Origin: Paenibacillus sp. FSL R5-0912
GTDB taxonomy: Bacteria > Bacillota > Bacilli > Paenibacillales > Paenibacillaceae
Assembly: GCF_000758605.1 (NCBI RefSeq)
Contig: NZ_CP009282.1
Span: 4,588,001-4,652,000 of the forward strand
Length of the DNA stretch: 64,000 nt
Direction: 5' to 3'
Part shown: piece by piece, positions 17,640 to 25,243 of the stretch
Position numbering within the stretch: position 1 is the first letter of the stretch
Layout of the letters: each line of letters starts with the position of its first letter
The notes under the pieces: model-generated
Seen by the model: only the letters and a program-made list of their open reading frames with translations
What the model was told of the DNA's origin: nothing
Database searches by the model: none
Translations under genes and position numbers: made by a program

Positions 17640-17805
17640 TCATTTATTTACTATAAAGTTTAAATAATCCGCTTCTATTTCCATATTCCCTCCCTCAACA
17701 ATCACACTTTGAAAGGCAACAGCGGTTCCGAACTTTTACCTACCTCAAATCACTGACGACAAAGTGTTTGACTTCTGATTGCTCAAACTCAGCGATTATA
17801 TACAT
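17640..17805 (-). pseudogene. Remnant of a small gene broken by a frameshift
   Basis: In the 500-base gap upstream of the YyaL-like gene, the minus strand has a 21-codon ATG frame (start MYIIAEFEQSEVKHFVVSDL) ending at 17740. At once, in another frame, there is a 31-codon continuation (FGTAVAFQSVIVEGGNMEIE and on) ending at 17640. Read together they look like one protein of roughly 55 residues with a frameshift near 17735. No family is recognised. The rest of the gap holds only the palindrome at 17904. Confidence 0.45.
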
Positions 17806-17903
17806 AGAGACGAGGGATAGAATTCTTATTGTTCTTCGCAAAAGAATGTCTAAGTACTTACTTGTTCCTACCGAAGTTATAGTGTTATCCTGCCCTTAAG
17901 CTG

Positions 17904-17933
17904 AATATGCAGCCGATCTCTCGGCTGCATATT
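17904..17933. terminator. Perfect 13-bp palindromic stem
   Basis: AATATGCAGCCGA and its exact complement flank a 4-base loop, 38 bases beyond the stop of the DUF1569 gene. It has no T-tract, so it may be a weak terminator or a 3' stabilising stem. Confidence 0.5.
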
Positions 17934-17970
17934 GTCATAGTATTATCGATTCCCTTTTGTTGGACTTAAT

Positions 17971-18420
17971 CTAAACGCCAAATTGCTTTAAATGATGGTC
18001 CAAATGCTTGTAAATCCCTTTCCCCCACTCCTCGGAAGTGAGTACTCCGAAAAAAGGATGTGGACGATTGTTACAATTCTTAGGACCATCACTTTGTAAT
18101 ATTAGTATATTTTGTTTTAGCTTTTCTTTTTCTACTTCAAATTCTCTCTTATCCACAATCATTATGGTTTGAATAGTAGACATATTGCGAGGAAGTGGTT
18201 TGTCGTTATAAAAAATTGGTTTTGCAAATTTTCCTATCAACATTCCTAACCAACTTCTTGGGGAATGGGACTTTCCCATTGCTATATCTTGAAAAGAGGA
18301 GCAATGCGCTAGCATTTGAGCAACATCCATTCGACCCCATTGCGGTTGAGTGCTTTGCATTAATTGATCAATGCGCACTAAAATTTCTTTTGAATGTGAT
18401 AGATCAAATATATTATTCAC
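17971..18420 (-). CDS. DUF1569 / DinB-like protein
   Basis: A 149-residue protein resembling DUF1569, part of the DinB/YfiT four-helix-bundle group that often binds a metal through histidines. Seen are WGRMDVAQMLAHCSSFQDIA (one His), HPFFGVLTSEEWGKGIYKHL and a terminal HLDHHLKQFG. The GTG start is supported by AGGAGGT 11 bases upstream; an in-frame ATG nine codons earlier overlaps that site. A palindrome GATTAATTATTAATC lies at 18457-18471, a possible operator. The substrate is unknown. Confidence 0.8.
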   Translation of the reverse strand: MNNIFDLSHSKEILVRIDQLMQSTQPQWGRMDVAQMLAHCSSFQDIAMGKSHSPRSWLGMLIGKFAKPIFYNDKPLPRNMSTIQTIMIVDKREFEVEKEKLKQNILILQSDGPKNCNNRPHPFFGVLTSEEWGKGIYKHLDHHLKQFGV

Positions 18421-18552
18421 TAGGACAACGACCTCCTGGCATTTCAAAAAATATTTGATTAATTATTAATCGATTAGGCTGTTTGCCTTCCTTGCTCTCC
18501 ATTTATGTAGCCTCCTTAAGCGGTTTTGATCATAGTCAGTATTACCCGTTAA

Positions 18553-18585
18553 AAGGAAAAAAGACACTAAGGGAAGTTAGTGTCT
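18553..18585 (-). terminator. Terminator of the 18677-19066 gene
   Basis: AGACACTAA pairs with TTAGTGTCT; on the minus strand it is followed by TTTTTTCCTTTT. Confidence 0.8.
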
Positions 18586-18676
18586 CATAGTTTCGCATAC
18601 CTAATCCATGTCTTACTTATGGATATTATAGAAGTTCAATAACTTAGAAAAATAAGCAGACCCTATACCTTAGAAA

Positions 18677-19066
18677 TTATTTTTTGTTTTCTTTACTTAA
18701 CAGATCGGCGAGTTCTTCCGAATTATGATCCTTTAAGTCCAGCATCTTTTCACTATTACTTTGTTTAATCAAGAAACCGTTTTTGGTTTTAAAATCCATA
18801 TAAAGGCTGTATTCAACAACTTTAGAATTAGCGTAAGTAACAGTCATTCGATAAGTTGGTGGACCCACATCAACAGACCCGCGTACTTTTTTAACAGTTC
18901 TTATAGCATCTTCGAAGATTTGAACGCTTTCACTGTCAGAGTAAGTGATCTCATTCGTTTCGGACACAAGATTAACACTAATGATATCTGGTTTTGGTCT
19001 GGCAAATACATAAATCAAAATGACTAAAAGTATAATTGAAATTGAAAAGATACTCATTTTTTTCAT
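18677..19066 (-). CDS. Hypothetical membrane-anchored protein
   Basis: The 129 residues begin with a Lys-flanked hydrophobic segment (MSIFSISIILLVILIYVFA) that anchors or exports the protein. A beta-rich outer domain of about 100 residues follows (YRMTVTYANSKVVEYSLYMD). No named family is recognised; short lipoprotein-like Bacillus YhfM-type proteins have a comparable plan. AGGAGG lies 6 bases before the ATG. It has its own terminator. Confidence 0.75.
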   Translation of the reverse strand: MKKMSIFSISIILLVILIYVFARPKPDIISVNLVSETNEITYSDSESVQIFEDAIRTVKKVRGSVDVGPPTYRMTVTYANSKVVEYSLYMDFKTKNGFLIKQSNSEKMLDLKDHNSEELADLLSKENKK

Positions 19067-19088
19067 GAATTACCTCCTACTGAAGAAA

Positions 19089-19116
19089 TCTGGAGACTGA
19101 ATATTCAGCCTCCAGA
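19089..19116. repeat. Inverted repeat in a 283-base gap
   Basis: TCTGGAG(A)CTGAA pairs with TTCAG(C)CTCCAGA with one mismatch. The gap 19067-19349 otherwise contains a minus-strand frame interrupted by two stops (19130-19240, ending NEVTNTYSNEL), which looks like gene debris. Confidence 0.45.
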
Positions 19117-19349
19117 CAATTCTATAGCTCATTTGAGTAAGTGTTAGTAACTTCATTTAGCAAATTATCTTTGATATCATTATCTCGTGTCCCTTAAATG
19201 AGTCAAATAATACCTATAAAAGCAACATCCGCATATGTATGCCATGAACCATTCTGTTATCCACGTTAATCGCCTCTTGTCTAGAGAAGATTATCTGTAA
19301 ATCGCATAACGAACCTCCCAAACGACGACATTGTGTTTTCTTATAAGGT

Positions 19350-19964
19350 TCACCGTAATTGCACTTGCAGACCTAATCGGTAAGCCAATCCTGTAGCAAA
19401 CTCTTTTTGAGAGTTTAGCTTCAGTTCGTTAAACACTCTTGTCATGCGAGCCTGTGCTTTTTCCATGTCACCTATTGAGCAATAGAGTACCGTTAAGTAG
19501 TGGGGATTCTCGTAAATCCCATCTTTCTCTCGTAACTCCATTACTTTGATTACATCGTTAATACTTTCAAACTGCCGAAGGTGAGGGAGTATATACTCTG
19601 TAATGTCTTTCATTATCATTCGTTTAAGTTGTTCAACTTTAGTATTGATAGTCAATCTGTACCAACTATCGTTTTTCGTTAGTTCTGTGCCACGTATCCG
19701 TAAAACGGAGTTTATTTCCATTGGAAAAGATGGTTTCGGGTATAAATAAACTGTTCCGAATAATTCCTCTATATAAATGCCTGTATTGAAAAAGAACTCA
19801 ACTTCATCTTGTGTATTCCACTTTGATGACTGAATGTTCACTGTCGCAGAGATGTTAGAACAAACATGGGCAAAGTTATTGCCCTGCTTCTTAAACCCCT
19901 CTACCTTAAACAAGGGAGCAATGGTTTCTTTTACAACTTCCTTCAATACATCCTGTATTGTCAT
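19350..19964 (-). CDS. DUF4304 domain protein
   Basis: The 204-residue product starts MTIQDVLKEVVKETIAPLFK and has the DUF4304 pattern (GFKKQGNNFAHVCSNISATV, INIQSSKWN-like strand, FFFNTGIYIEELFG), followed by a helical C-terminus (VLYCSIGDMEKAQARMTRVF). DUF4304 genes are common in small-protein and possible toxin-immunity arrays of Gram-positives; the function is unproven. I chose the ATG with AAGGGGA upstream; the longer open frame runs into the preceding DUF1871-like gene. A degenerate second copy of its C-terminus lies at 20230-20274. Confidence 0.8.
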   Translation of the reverse strand: MTIQDVLKEVVKETIAPLFKVEGFKKQGNNFAHVCSNISATVNIQSSKWNTQDEVEFFFNTGIYIEELFGTVYLYPKPSFPMEINSVLRIRGTELTKNDSWYRLTINTKVEQLKRMIMKDITEYILPHLRQFESINDVIKVMELREKDGIYENPHYLTVLYCSIGDMEKAQARMTRVFNELKLNSQKEFATGLAYRLGLQVQLR

Positions 19965-19998
19965 GCGTATTGATCCCCTTAGCGATAAAATCCTGTCT

Positions 19999-20196
19999 TC
20001 ATTCGTCCATGTTATCCTCGACACATTTATCAGATATAACTTCAAAGTCACCTTTGAATATCAAATGCTTAACCACTTCAGCTGTTAGGGATTGGACGAC
20101 TTTTTCAATTTCAGCATCAAACTCATCTATAGGTGCTTCTGGTAATAAACCGCATGGATTCCATTCATGAATAACTTGCCGTACAATATTTCCCAT
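19999..20196 (-). CDS. DUF1871-like small protein
   Basis: A 65-residue acidic protein with the DUF1871 pattern (VIHEWNPCGLLPEAPIDEFD, then EIEKVVQSL). A GGAAGG site lies upstream of ATG. It ends 34 bases before the DUF4304 start, so the two are probably one transcript. DUF1871 proteins often lie in accessory small-gene arrays; no function is known. Confidence 0.75.
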   Translation of the reverse strand: MGNIVRQVIHEWNPCGLLPEAPIDEFDAEIEKVVQSLTAEVVKHLIFKGDFEVISDKCVEDNMDE

Positions 20197-20229
20197 ATGT
20201 ATCTAGTCCTTCCTCAGCTATAGTCATGT

Positions 20230-20274
20230 TTACACTTCCAGACCTAACCGCCAAGCCAATCCTGCTTCAAATAC
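20230..20274 (-). pseudogene. Remnant of a second DUF4304-type C-terminus
   Basis: Minus strand frame reads VFEAGLAWRLGLEV then stop, matching the end of the DUF4304 protein (FATGLAYRLGLQV), and the DNA is also alike (CAGACCTAA and AAGCCAATCCTG shared). It overlaps the stop of the ADP-ribosylglycohydrolase gene, so it is a fragment left after duplication and recombination. Confidence 0.7.
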
Positions 20275-21661
20275 CCAAATTCTCATTCACATACAGCTCG
20301 CTGGGTTGAATTCGGTGCTGGCCGGTATGTAACAGCTCTGGCAAACGCCCTATGCGCTCAGCCAAGCGGGATAGTTGTTGCTCATGAAAGTTAGATAACC
20401 CCGTATGAATCCGGTCCTGGAAAGGTTCAAGCCATCTCGCTTCCAAGCTGTCCGAGCCGAAATACACCCCGAGCAGCGAACCTGCTGTTGCTCCGAAGCT
20501 GTCCGTATCATTGCCTTGCATGACCTGCTTGCATATCCCGTCACCGACATTGTCTGCAAATCGAAATGTATTCATTAAAGTACCCATTTCCTGATACACC
20601 TGACAGTGGGAATAATTCGCATACTTCTGATGAATGCCCTGATAAGCTTCCAGCCAGTTATCTGCATTCCCTACCATCTGCAGGCAATCCTCGGTAATCT
20701 CATAGAATCGGCTCCTTCTAGGTACGAATTGTAGTGCAGTGCTTAGTATTTCAAGCGGATCGCGCAGTACGTGTGCGGCAGCAATTGCAGCGGCAATGAA
20801 CATCGTGGCATAAATCCCCGTCCGGCGATGTGTAAAACTTGCATCACGCCAAGCCAGCTCAGCGGCAAGAGCGGGTTGACCGGGGCAGGCATAGCCGTAA
20901 GCATCTGCACGAATTGCCGCCCCGCATAGTTCTGTATCTTGCACCAGGAAGTCGGGCCAAGCCTCTATTTCAGAAGGATTGAATCGTTCCCGGTCATGCT
21001 CCAAATAGCTAATCCCCGACCGAATCAGGATGGCCCTCTCCGGCCCCCACGTTGTACTTATCGGAAGATGATTGATCCATAAATCTCTTAGATTCCTTTT
21101 CGTAAAACCCTTACCAAATTGCTCTAACGCCATCATTCCCATTAAGGTGTAATTGATATCATCATCAGGTGCTACATAACGAATCCGCCCCCGCGTTGTC
21201 TCGAACCAGGACCAATGACGACGATCCAAGGCATGGAGAACTTCTTCAGAAATATAATCATTCAGCGGCCATTCGCCTGCCGAGATTAACGCTTGACGTA
21301 ATTCAGACAAACTGGGATTGATCTCGATCGGTTTGCCCAACATTGAACCACAGACTGAAGCGAGGAATCCTGCCTCTACACGCTTGGAGCTGTCCTTCAG
21401 ATTCAATACTCCGATCTGGCCTAGAGGTCTATCCGGGTCGCATTCCCGCCATATCTCCTCCAAATCATCCGGCTCATAGTAAGGCCAATTGTCCCGCATT
21501 GGAATATCAGCCAAGCTATGGGCGAATTCTAAATAGGCATCATAGCTTGCGGGAAGCTGTCCCAACCGGGCTAGATAACCGGAGGTTTGGTGCCCCTGGG
21601 CAAATTTATTACGCAGAATCCCCTCTAATTGATGTTTAAGAAACGCAAGTGATGGTAGCAT
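20267..21661 (-). CDS. ADP-ribosylglycohydrolase family protein
   Basis: Member of the DraG/ARH family, which hydrolyses ADP-ribose from proteins or related nucleosides with two Mg ions. The 464 residues show FLASVCGSMLGKPIEINP near residue 97, the metal motif APDDDINYTLMG near 165 and the second metal motif GNDTDSFGATAGSLLG near 385. The N-terminal 90 residues are an extra helical segment. The target is unknown. A toxin-reversal role is conceivable beside DUF1871/DUF4304 genes, but no ADP-ribosyltransferase is visible nearby. Confidence 0.9.
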   Translation of the reverse strand: MLPSLAFLKHQLEGILRNKFAQGHQTSGYLARLGQLPASYDAYLEFAHSLADIPMRDNWPYYEPDDLEEIWRECDPDRPLGQIGVLNLKDSSKRVEAGFLASVCGSMLGKPIEINPSLSELRQALISAGEWPLNDYISEEVLHALDRRHWSWFETTRGRIRYVAPDDDINYTLMGMMALEQFGKGFTKRNLRDLWINHLPISTTWGPERAILIRSGISYLEHDRERFNPSEIEAWPDFLVQDTELCGAAIRADAYGYACPGQPALAAELAWRDASFTHRRTGIYATMFIAAAIAAAHVLRDPLEILSTALQFVPRRSRFYEITEDCLQMVGNADNWLEAYQGIHQKYANYSHCQVYQEMGTLMNTFRFADNVGDGICKQVMQGNDTDSFGATAGSLLGVYFGSDSLEARWLEPFQDRIHTGLSNFHEQQLSRLAERIGRLPELLHTGQHRIQPSELYVNENLGI

Positions 21662-21776
21662 GTTATATCTCCTTTGCTCTGATTATTAATCTGCATGATG
21701 GAACAGCAGCCTGTCTTCCTTAACAGATGCTAACGTGATTCCGCGGATAAAGAATCTTTGGTGATACTTGGCGATC

Positions 21777-22031
21777 TCATTTCTTCCAATACTCTATCGT
21801 CACATCTGAATATTCATCTTCACTCAGAACAAATCCAAAACCCAGCTCCTCCGTTACCACAATCAAATCATTATGCATTTCATTCATTAATTTCATAATC
21901 ATTTCTTTACAATCCAGTAGCGGGACTGCTACAGCAAGCGGAAAATTCAAATAAAGCTGATCCTCAGTCCTTAAAGCCACCCCAAACAATAGTGGTAACA
22001 ATAATTGCGATAACAGAAACCACAACCGCAA
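21777..22031 (-). CDS. Possible small hypothetical protein or gene fragment
   Basis: An 84-codon frame starting MRLWFLLSQLLLPLLFG with an acidic end (FGFVLSEDEYSDVTIEYWKK). The second half looks protein-like, but the first part overlaps another frame on the same strand (21964-22071). The original gene may have joined the two through a frameshift near 21965. No family is recognised. Confidence 0.35.
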   Translation of the reverse strand: MRLWFLLSQLLLPLLFGVALRTEDQLYLNFPLAVAVPLLDCKEMIMKLMNEMHNDLIVVTEELGFGFVLSEDEYSDVTIEYWKK

Positions 22032-22071
22032 GTAACCATCCCTTAGAGTCCGGCACTTCGTTCAACTTCAT
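21964..22071 (-). CDS. Small single-pass membrane peptide, or 5' half of a frameshifted gene
   Basis: A 35-codon ATG frame: a hydrophilic start (KLNEVPDSKGW), then one clear transmembrane segment (LLAVVVSVIAIIVTTIVWGG) and FKD. The hydrophobic register is what a real protein would show. No good ribosome binding site precedes it. It may be the front half of the gene continued at 21777-22031. Confidence 0.35.
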   Translation of the reverse strand: MKLNEVPDSKGWLLAVVVSVIAIIVTTIVWGGFKD

Positions 22072-22243
22072 AACATCAAAGATAAAGACTCTCCAGTCGA
22101 TAAGGGGATAGCGCTATTAAAGGATATTCTAGAGAAAGATGATCATGACTGTAGCGGATTGCGGAGTTTTGTTAAAAATGATTATTTAAAAACGTTAATT
22201 AAGTCTGAGTTCTTAATGAAATATATTTTTATCAAAATAAGAT
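22034..22243 (+). pseudogene. Headless C-terminal coding fragment
   Basis: Plus-strand open frame without a start codon, containing DSPVDKGIALLKDILEKDDH, then CSGLRSFVKNDYLKTLI and a Lys-rich end. The amphipathic composition suggests a real coding tail cut off from its start. It overlaps minus-strand frames, so only one can be functional. Confidence 0.3.
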
Positions 22244-22290
22244 AAACAAGCGGCAGAAATGACAACCACCGCTTGTATGTGTGTTAGATA

Positions 22291-23147
22291 TTAGTGAACC
22301 TTGGCAGCAATATAAACCGTAGAACTGTTATAAAAATTATAGTAGATACCATTGCTCCAGATAAAATTACTTGGATCAGTAATTCCAGTATTTTGCGATG
22401 GATTTGGACCGTGTTTTTCTGACCAGGTTCCTGTGCTATTTTGAAGCATAAAATGATAATCGACATTATCTCCACCAAAACCATACTGGTCGGGAAGGTC
22501 AACTTTACCATTACCATTGGTATCAATCCAACCTATTCTTAAAGCTATTCGATGTTCATCGGCGTTAACGGCAGCAGTTCTGCTACTTAGTATTCGCCAG
22601 CCAGATATAAAATATAATGGATTTGTATTTCCATCTTGGACAACCAGGTTAGCAACATAATTTACATTCAAAAATATTGTGAATCTGCGAGATTCGAAAC
22701 ACCATCTCCATCGCCAGGATTCATTTTCCATGGGGCTTTGGTAGCATAACCATAACAGTTAACTGCAGAACTATTAACAGCCGAATAGGGCCATGCATGA
22801 CCATAATCGGATGCCAAGGTGGCAAAAGATTCGTTTGGGAGTTCAAAAGTGGGAGTTAGTAAGTCCGGTTGAATTAATACGTCTCGGATAGTTGTAGATT
22901 CTGTTGGAAATACTAAACTTGATGTTTTTTTGAGTTCCCCAGAGGTAGTAACATTGCCAAGGGAGTCAACGATAATTGTATCCTCCCCCTGCCATTCACC
23001 GACCCAAGTCTTATCTGCCCCAGATGTTTGCACCTGTCTCAATGTACTATTATCAATTGGAGCAGCCAAAACTACCGAAGAGAGAGAAAGACTCACAATT
23101 AATGTAAATGAAAATGCATACAAGGTTAATTTTTTCAATAATACCAA
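22291..23147 (-). pseudogene. Secreted protein with CYGYA motif, split by a T-run frameshift
   Basis: Two overlapping frames make one protein of about 280 residues. The front (22668-23147) has a signal peptide (LTLYAFSFTLIVSLSLSSVV, then LAAP) and ends SAVNCYGYATKAPWKMNPGD, then GVSNLADSQYF. The back continues LNVNYVANLVVQDG, through HRIALRIGWIDTNGNGKVD to VDYHFMLQNSTGTWSEKHGP. Adding one T to the TTTTT run near 22673 restores a single frame. Cys in NCYGYA and His in YHFMLQ with the GTWSEKHG pattern suggest a papain/NlpC-like cysteine hydrolase (inference). It is a pseudogene, or a sequencing or slippage artefact. Confidence 0.65.
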
Positions 23148-23210
23148 TCCCTTCTTTTTTGATATAAGAACTTTACCATAAATTACTAATATATTGCATG
23201 AATAATGTCA

Positions 23211-23318
23211 CTATATAAGCTGAACTTAACAATGTTGGCGAGCCGGTGAGCGAACCTCTTGCTGAGCAAGGACTTCACTGATGCAGTAAGTCAGATTCTT
23301 AAGTTCACTCTATATAAG
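23211..23318. mobile_element. Small MITE-like element, tentative
   Basis: An 87-base segment (23221-23307) has perfect 9-base terminal inverted repeats (TGAACTTAA/TTAAGTTCA). It is flanked within 1-2 bases by direct repeats CTATATAAG (23211-23219 and 23310-23318), as left by transposition. No coding capacity. The structure could be chance. Confidence 0.4.
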
Positions 23319-23410
23319 TCAAATTTAAAGCCGCTTTGAAACTTAGTTAGACCAAATTAAACCAGAAAGTGTAATTGAAAATTACATCAACTATTAAGGA
23401 ATTTTTCCGA

Positions 23411-23755
23411 ATGAGTAACATGAAAAGGTATGTACTATTATTTATGATATGTCTAGTTTTGAATCCGACGCCTATCTTTGCATCCACCCCCAGTTCAAAG
23501 TTTGTGAAAGTATCGTTTCTATAGAATCATGGTCTTTTATTAAAGGATGACGAAAGCTTCTGACCCTTGGGGGATGAATGACAAAGGACAACTGGGCGAC
23601 GACGTTTCGCTCTTCGCCTGTACAAGTGCAAGGGCTTCCGAGAAGTAAAGGAATTTTAACAGGATATGATTTTTCTGCATCTTACCGAGTACGGTGTAGT
23701 GTATACATGTGCAGCGAACGATCAGGGCCAATTGGGGACATCCAGCAAAAAATAA
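23411..23755 (+). pseudogene. Decayed secreted RCC1-repeat protein
   Basis: An ATG with AAGGAA upstream opens a signal peptide (MKRYVLLFMICLVLNPTPIF, then AS) that stops at 23524. Beyond the stop, shifting frames recover RCC1 blades: HGLLLKDDESF, then GMNDKGQLGD at 23571-23600, TTFRSSPVQVQGL at 23602-23639, and LTEYGVVYTCAANDQGQLGT near 23680-23740. These match the usual blade pattern (LKDDGSVWAWGxNxxGQLGDGT, PVQVQGL). At least one nonsense and two frameshift changes are present. RCC1-like secreted proteins are common in Paenibacillus; this copy is dead. Confidence 0.75.
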
Positions 23756-23761
23756 GTTTGA

Positions 23762-23985
23762 AAAAACTGCTCTCGTCCATAAGTTTCAATATTCGTTTTA
23801 ACCTAACAGTGAATATCGCCATAGCTCCCTGAATTTCCACGCCAACTAAACCCGAGGAGGATGCAACATCGTACCCGTGTCTGTGATTGAGTTCGCTATT
23901 TTCGGCTTCAATTTTGTAGCGTTCTTTAGTTTTGGCTTTAAAGGCTTCGCTTTCCTGAAACGCAGCTTGCTTTACATGTTCGTTG
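23762..23985 (-). mobile_element. Remnant of an IS1182-type transposase (C-terminal end)
   Basis: The minus strand has an open frame without a start: EHVKQAAFQESEAFKAKTKE, then RYKIEAENSELNHRHGYDVA and SSSGLVGVEIQGAMAIFTVR, then LKRILKLM. This is the highly conserved C-terminus of IS1182-family DDE transposases (RYKIEAKNSEL-RHGY type). It starts right where the Nudix gene is cut and ends next to the RCC1 pseudogene. The rest of the element is gone. Confidence 0.75.
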
Positions 23986-24340
23986 TTCTTTCACCCTTTG
24001 CCTTACATCTAAAATAATATCCGACCGAATCGACCGGACCTTTAACCGTTTGATAGGCTGCGAATGGTTTAAGGCATTCCACCTCAAATTCCGGATTAAT
24101 TCCTATCGTATCAATTCTTGTCTCATTTCCTTCTATTTCGTATACATCTAATCCAGTCTCTTCTTTAACCTCTCTGATCAGTGTTTGGATCAACGACTCA
24201 AAGGGTTCAATTCTCCCCCCGGGAAGCTCGAACTTAAAGGAGGAATCTGTTTTCATTCTTCTTTGTATGACAATCTCAGGTTCTCCATCATTGAATCGTT
24301 CAATGATTGCTCTTGAATTAACGTAGAACATCGGATCCAC
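23972..24340 (-). pseudogene. Nudix hydrolase, 3' end cut by an IS remnant
   Basis: Nudix enzymes hydrolyse nucleoside diphosphate derivatives. The full Nudix box is present from about residue 40: Gly-x5-Glu-x7-REVKEETGL. At 122 residues it is shorter than the usual 145-160. The last residues (GERTTNM) run into the IS1182-type remnant, so the final strand and helix are missing. It may be inactive or partly folded. The start ATG has GGGTGG upstream. Confidence 0.7.
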
Positions 24341-24399
24341 CCTTTCTTAGATATGTGACACCCATGGCATAACGAATCGTTGCGATTCTTAATATTTCA

Positions 24400-24927
24400 T
24401 TAGCTGCCAAACTTTGCTTCCCATTGCTCTAACCAAGCTTTATAACTCATAGAATGCACTTCTTCTAATGTTCTTCCATCTAATGACCATACGCCGCCAT
24501 CCATGGCCTGATCGATTACTGGATAAGAATGTCCGCCTACTGCCTGGTTATCCACGACATAGATCCAAATTGCGGTTTTCCCTTTAGATTTAACAATATT
24601 CTCCGGTTTGGCGCTTGTGGATTTCCAGTTATCCAATCGATGGTTTGTTACTATGAACTTTTGTACGTTAACCTCTTTGTCCAGATAAACACTGGGATCT
24701 TCGGTTTGCAGCCCCCAGTAATTGGAATACGGTAAATTCATTAACTTTTCTTTTGTTAAGGTGTAGACTTCACTGGAGCCTTCATACGAAGAGACCTTGT
24801 AACCCTTAGATTCCAAATAATCTTTTGCCGCAGTAGCATTGTGGTCTAATGTTGTGGCACTATGCGAAGCGGAACAGCTCGTTAAACTGAATAGAAGCGT
24901 CATTAATGTTAAGACAATTCTGACCAA
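24400..24927 (-). CDS. Putative lipoprotein
   Basis: The 175-residue protein has a lipoprotein signal (IVLTLMTLLFSLTSC, lipobox LTSC with Cys18) and a mature part of about 155 residues (AAKDYLESKGYKVSSYEGSS, WIYVVDNQAVGGHSYPV, SLDGRTLEEV). No named domain is recognised; DUF4830-like lipoproteins have a similar opening. It would be anchored to the outer leaflet of the membrane. Confidence 0.8.
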   Translation of the reverse strand: MVRIVLTLMTLLFSLTSCSASHSATTLDHNATAAKDYLESKGYKVSSYEGSSEVYTLTKEKLMNLPYSNYWGLQTEDPSVYLDKEVNVQKFIVTNHRLDNWKSTSAKPENIVKSKGKTAIWIYVVDNQAVGGHSYPVIDQAMDGGVWSLDGRTLEEVHSMSYKAWLEQWEAKFGS

Positions 24928-24981
24928 ACCGTCCCCTCCTCCATTGAGTTCTCGCTCTTATTGGGAACCATTACTCATTGA

Positions 24982-25243
24982 CTATAACGAAATGAATTCA
25001 GCTTTGTTACACGTAGACAGATATATATGGAGTAGTTGCTCAGGGATTGGGAGGTTTACACAGATACTATGGGGGCTTGAAGGTTTATCGTATGTAAGAG
25101 GAAATACCGGGTGGAATTCACTGGCGCGTTGTTCTATAGTATCTGCGGTTATAATCACAGCTGTATAGTTATGCAGGTCAAGTACACACCAATTATAACC
25201 GCCGATTTCAATCTGTCTTACCCGGCGATCTACTCTTATACCC
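24982..25243 (-). pseudogene. Headless reading frame after the MerR-type gene
   Basis: An open minus-strand frame with no ATG/GTG/TTG: RVDRRVRQIEIGGYNWCVLD, LHNYTAVIITADTIEQRASE, FHPVFPLTYD, ending AEFISL. The GGYNWCVLDLHNYTAVIIT part is reminiscent of DUF6273-type domains. It begins right at the stop of the MerR-type gene, so it may be a gene tail left after a deletion. Confidence 0.4.

Noticed and set aside
23578..23832. 84-codon plus-strand frame as a gene
   Set aside because: Its first part is an RCC1 blade read in a shifted frame and its last part overlaps the IS1182 remnant; it has no start site of its own.
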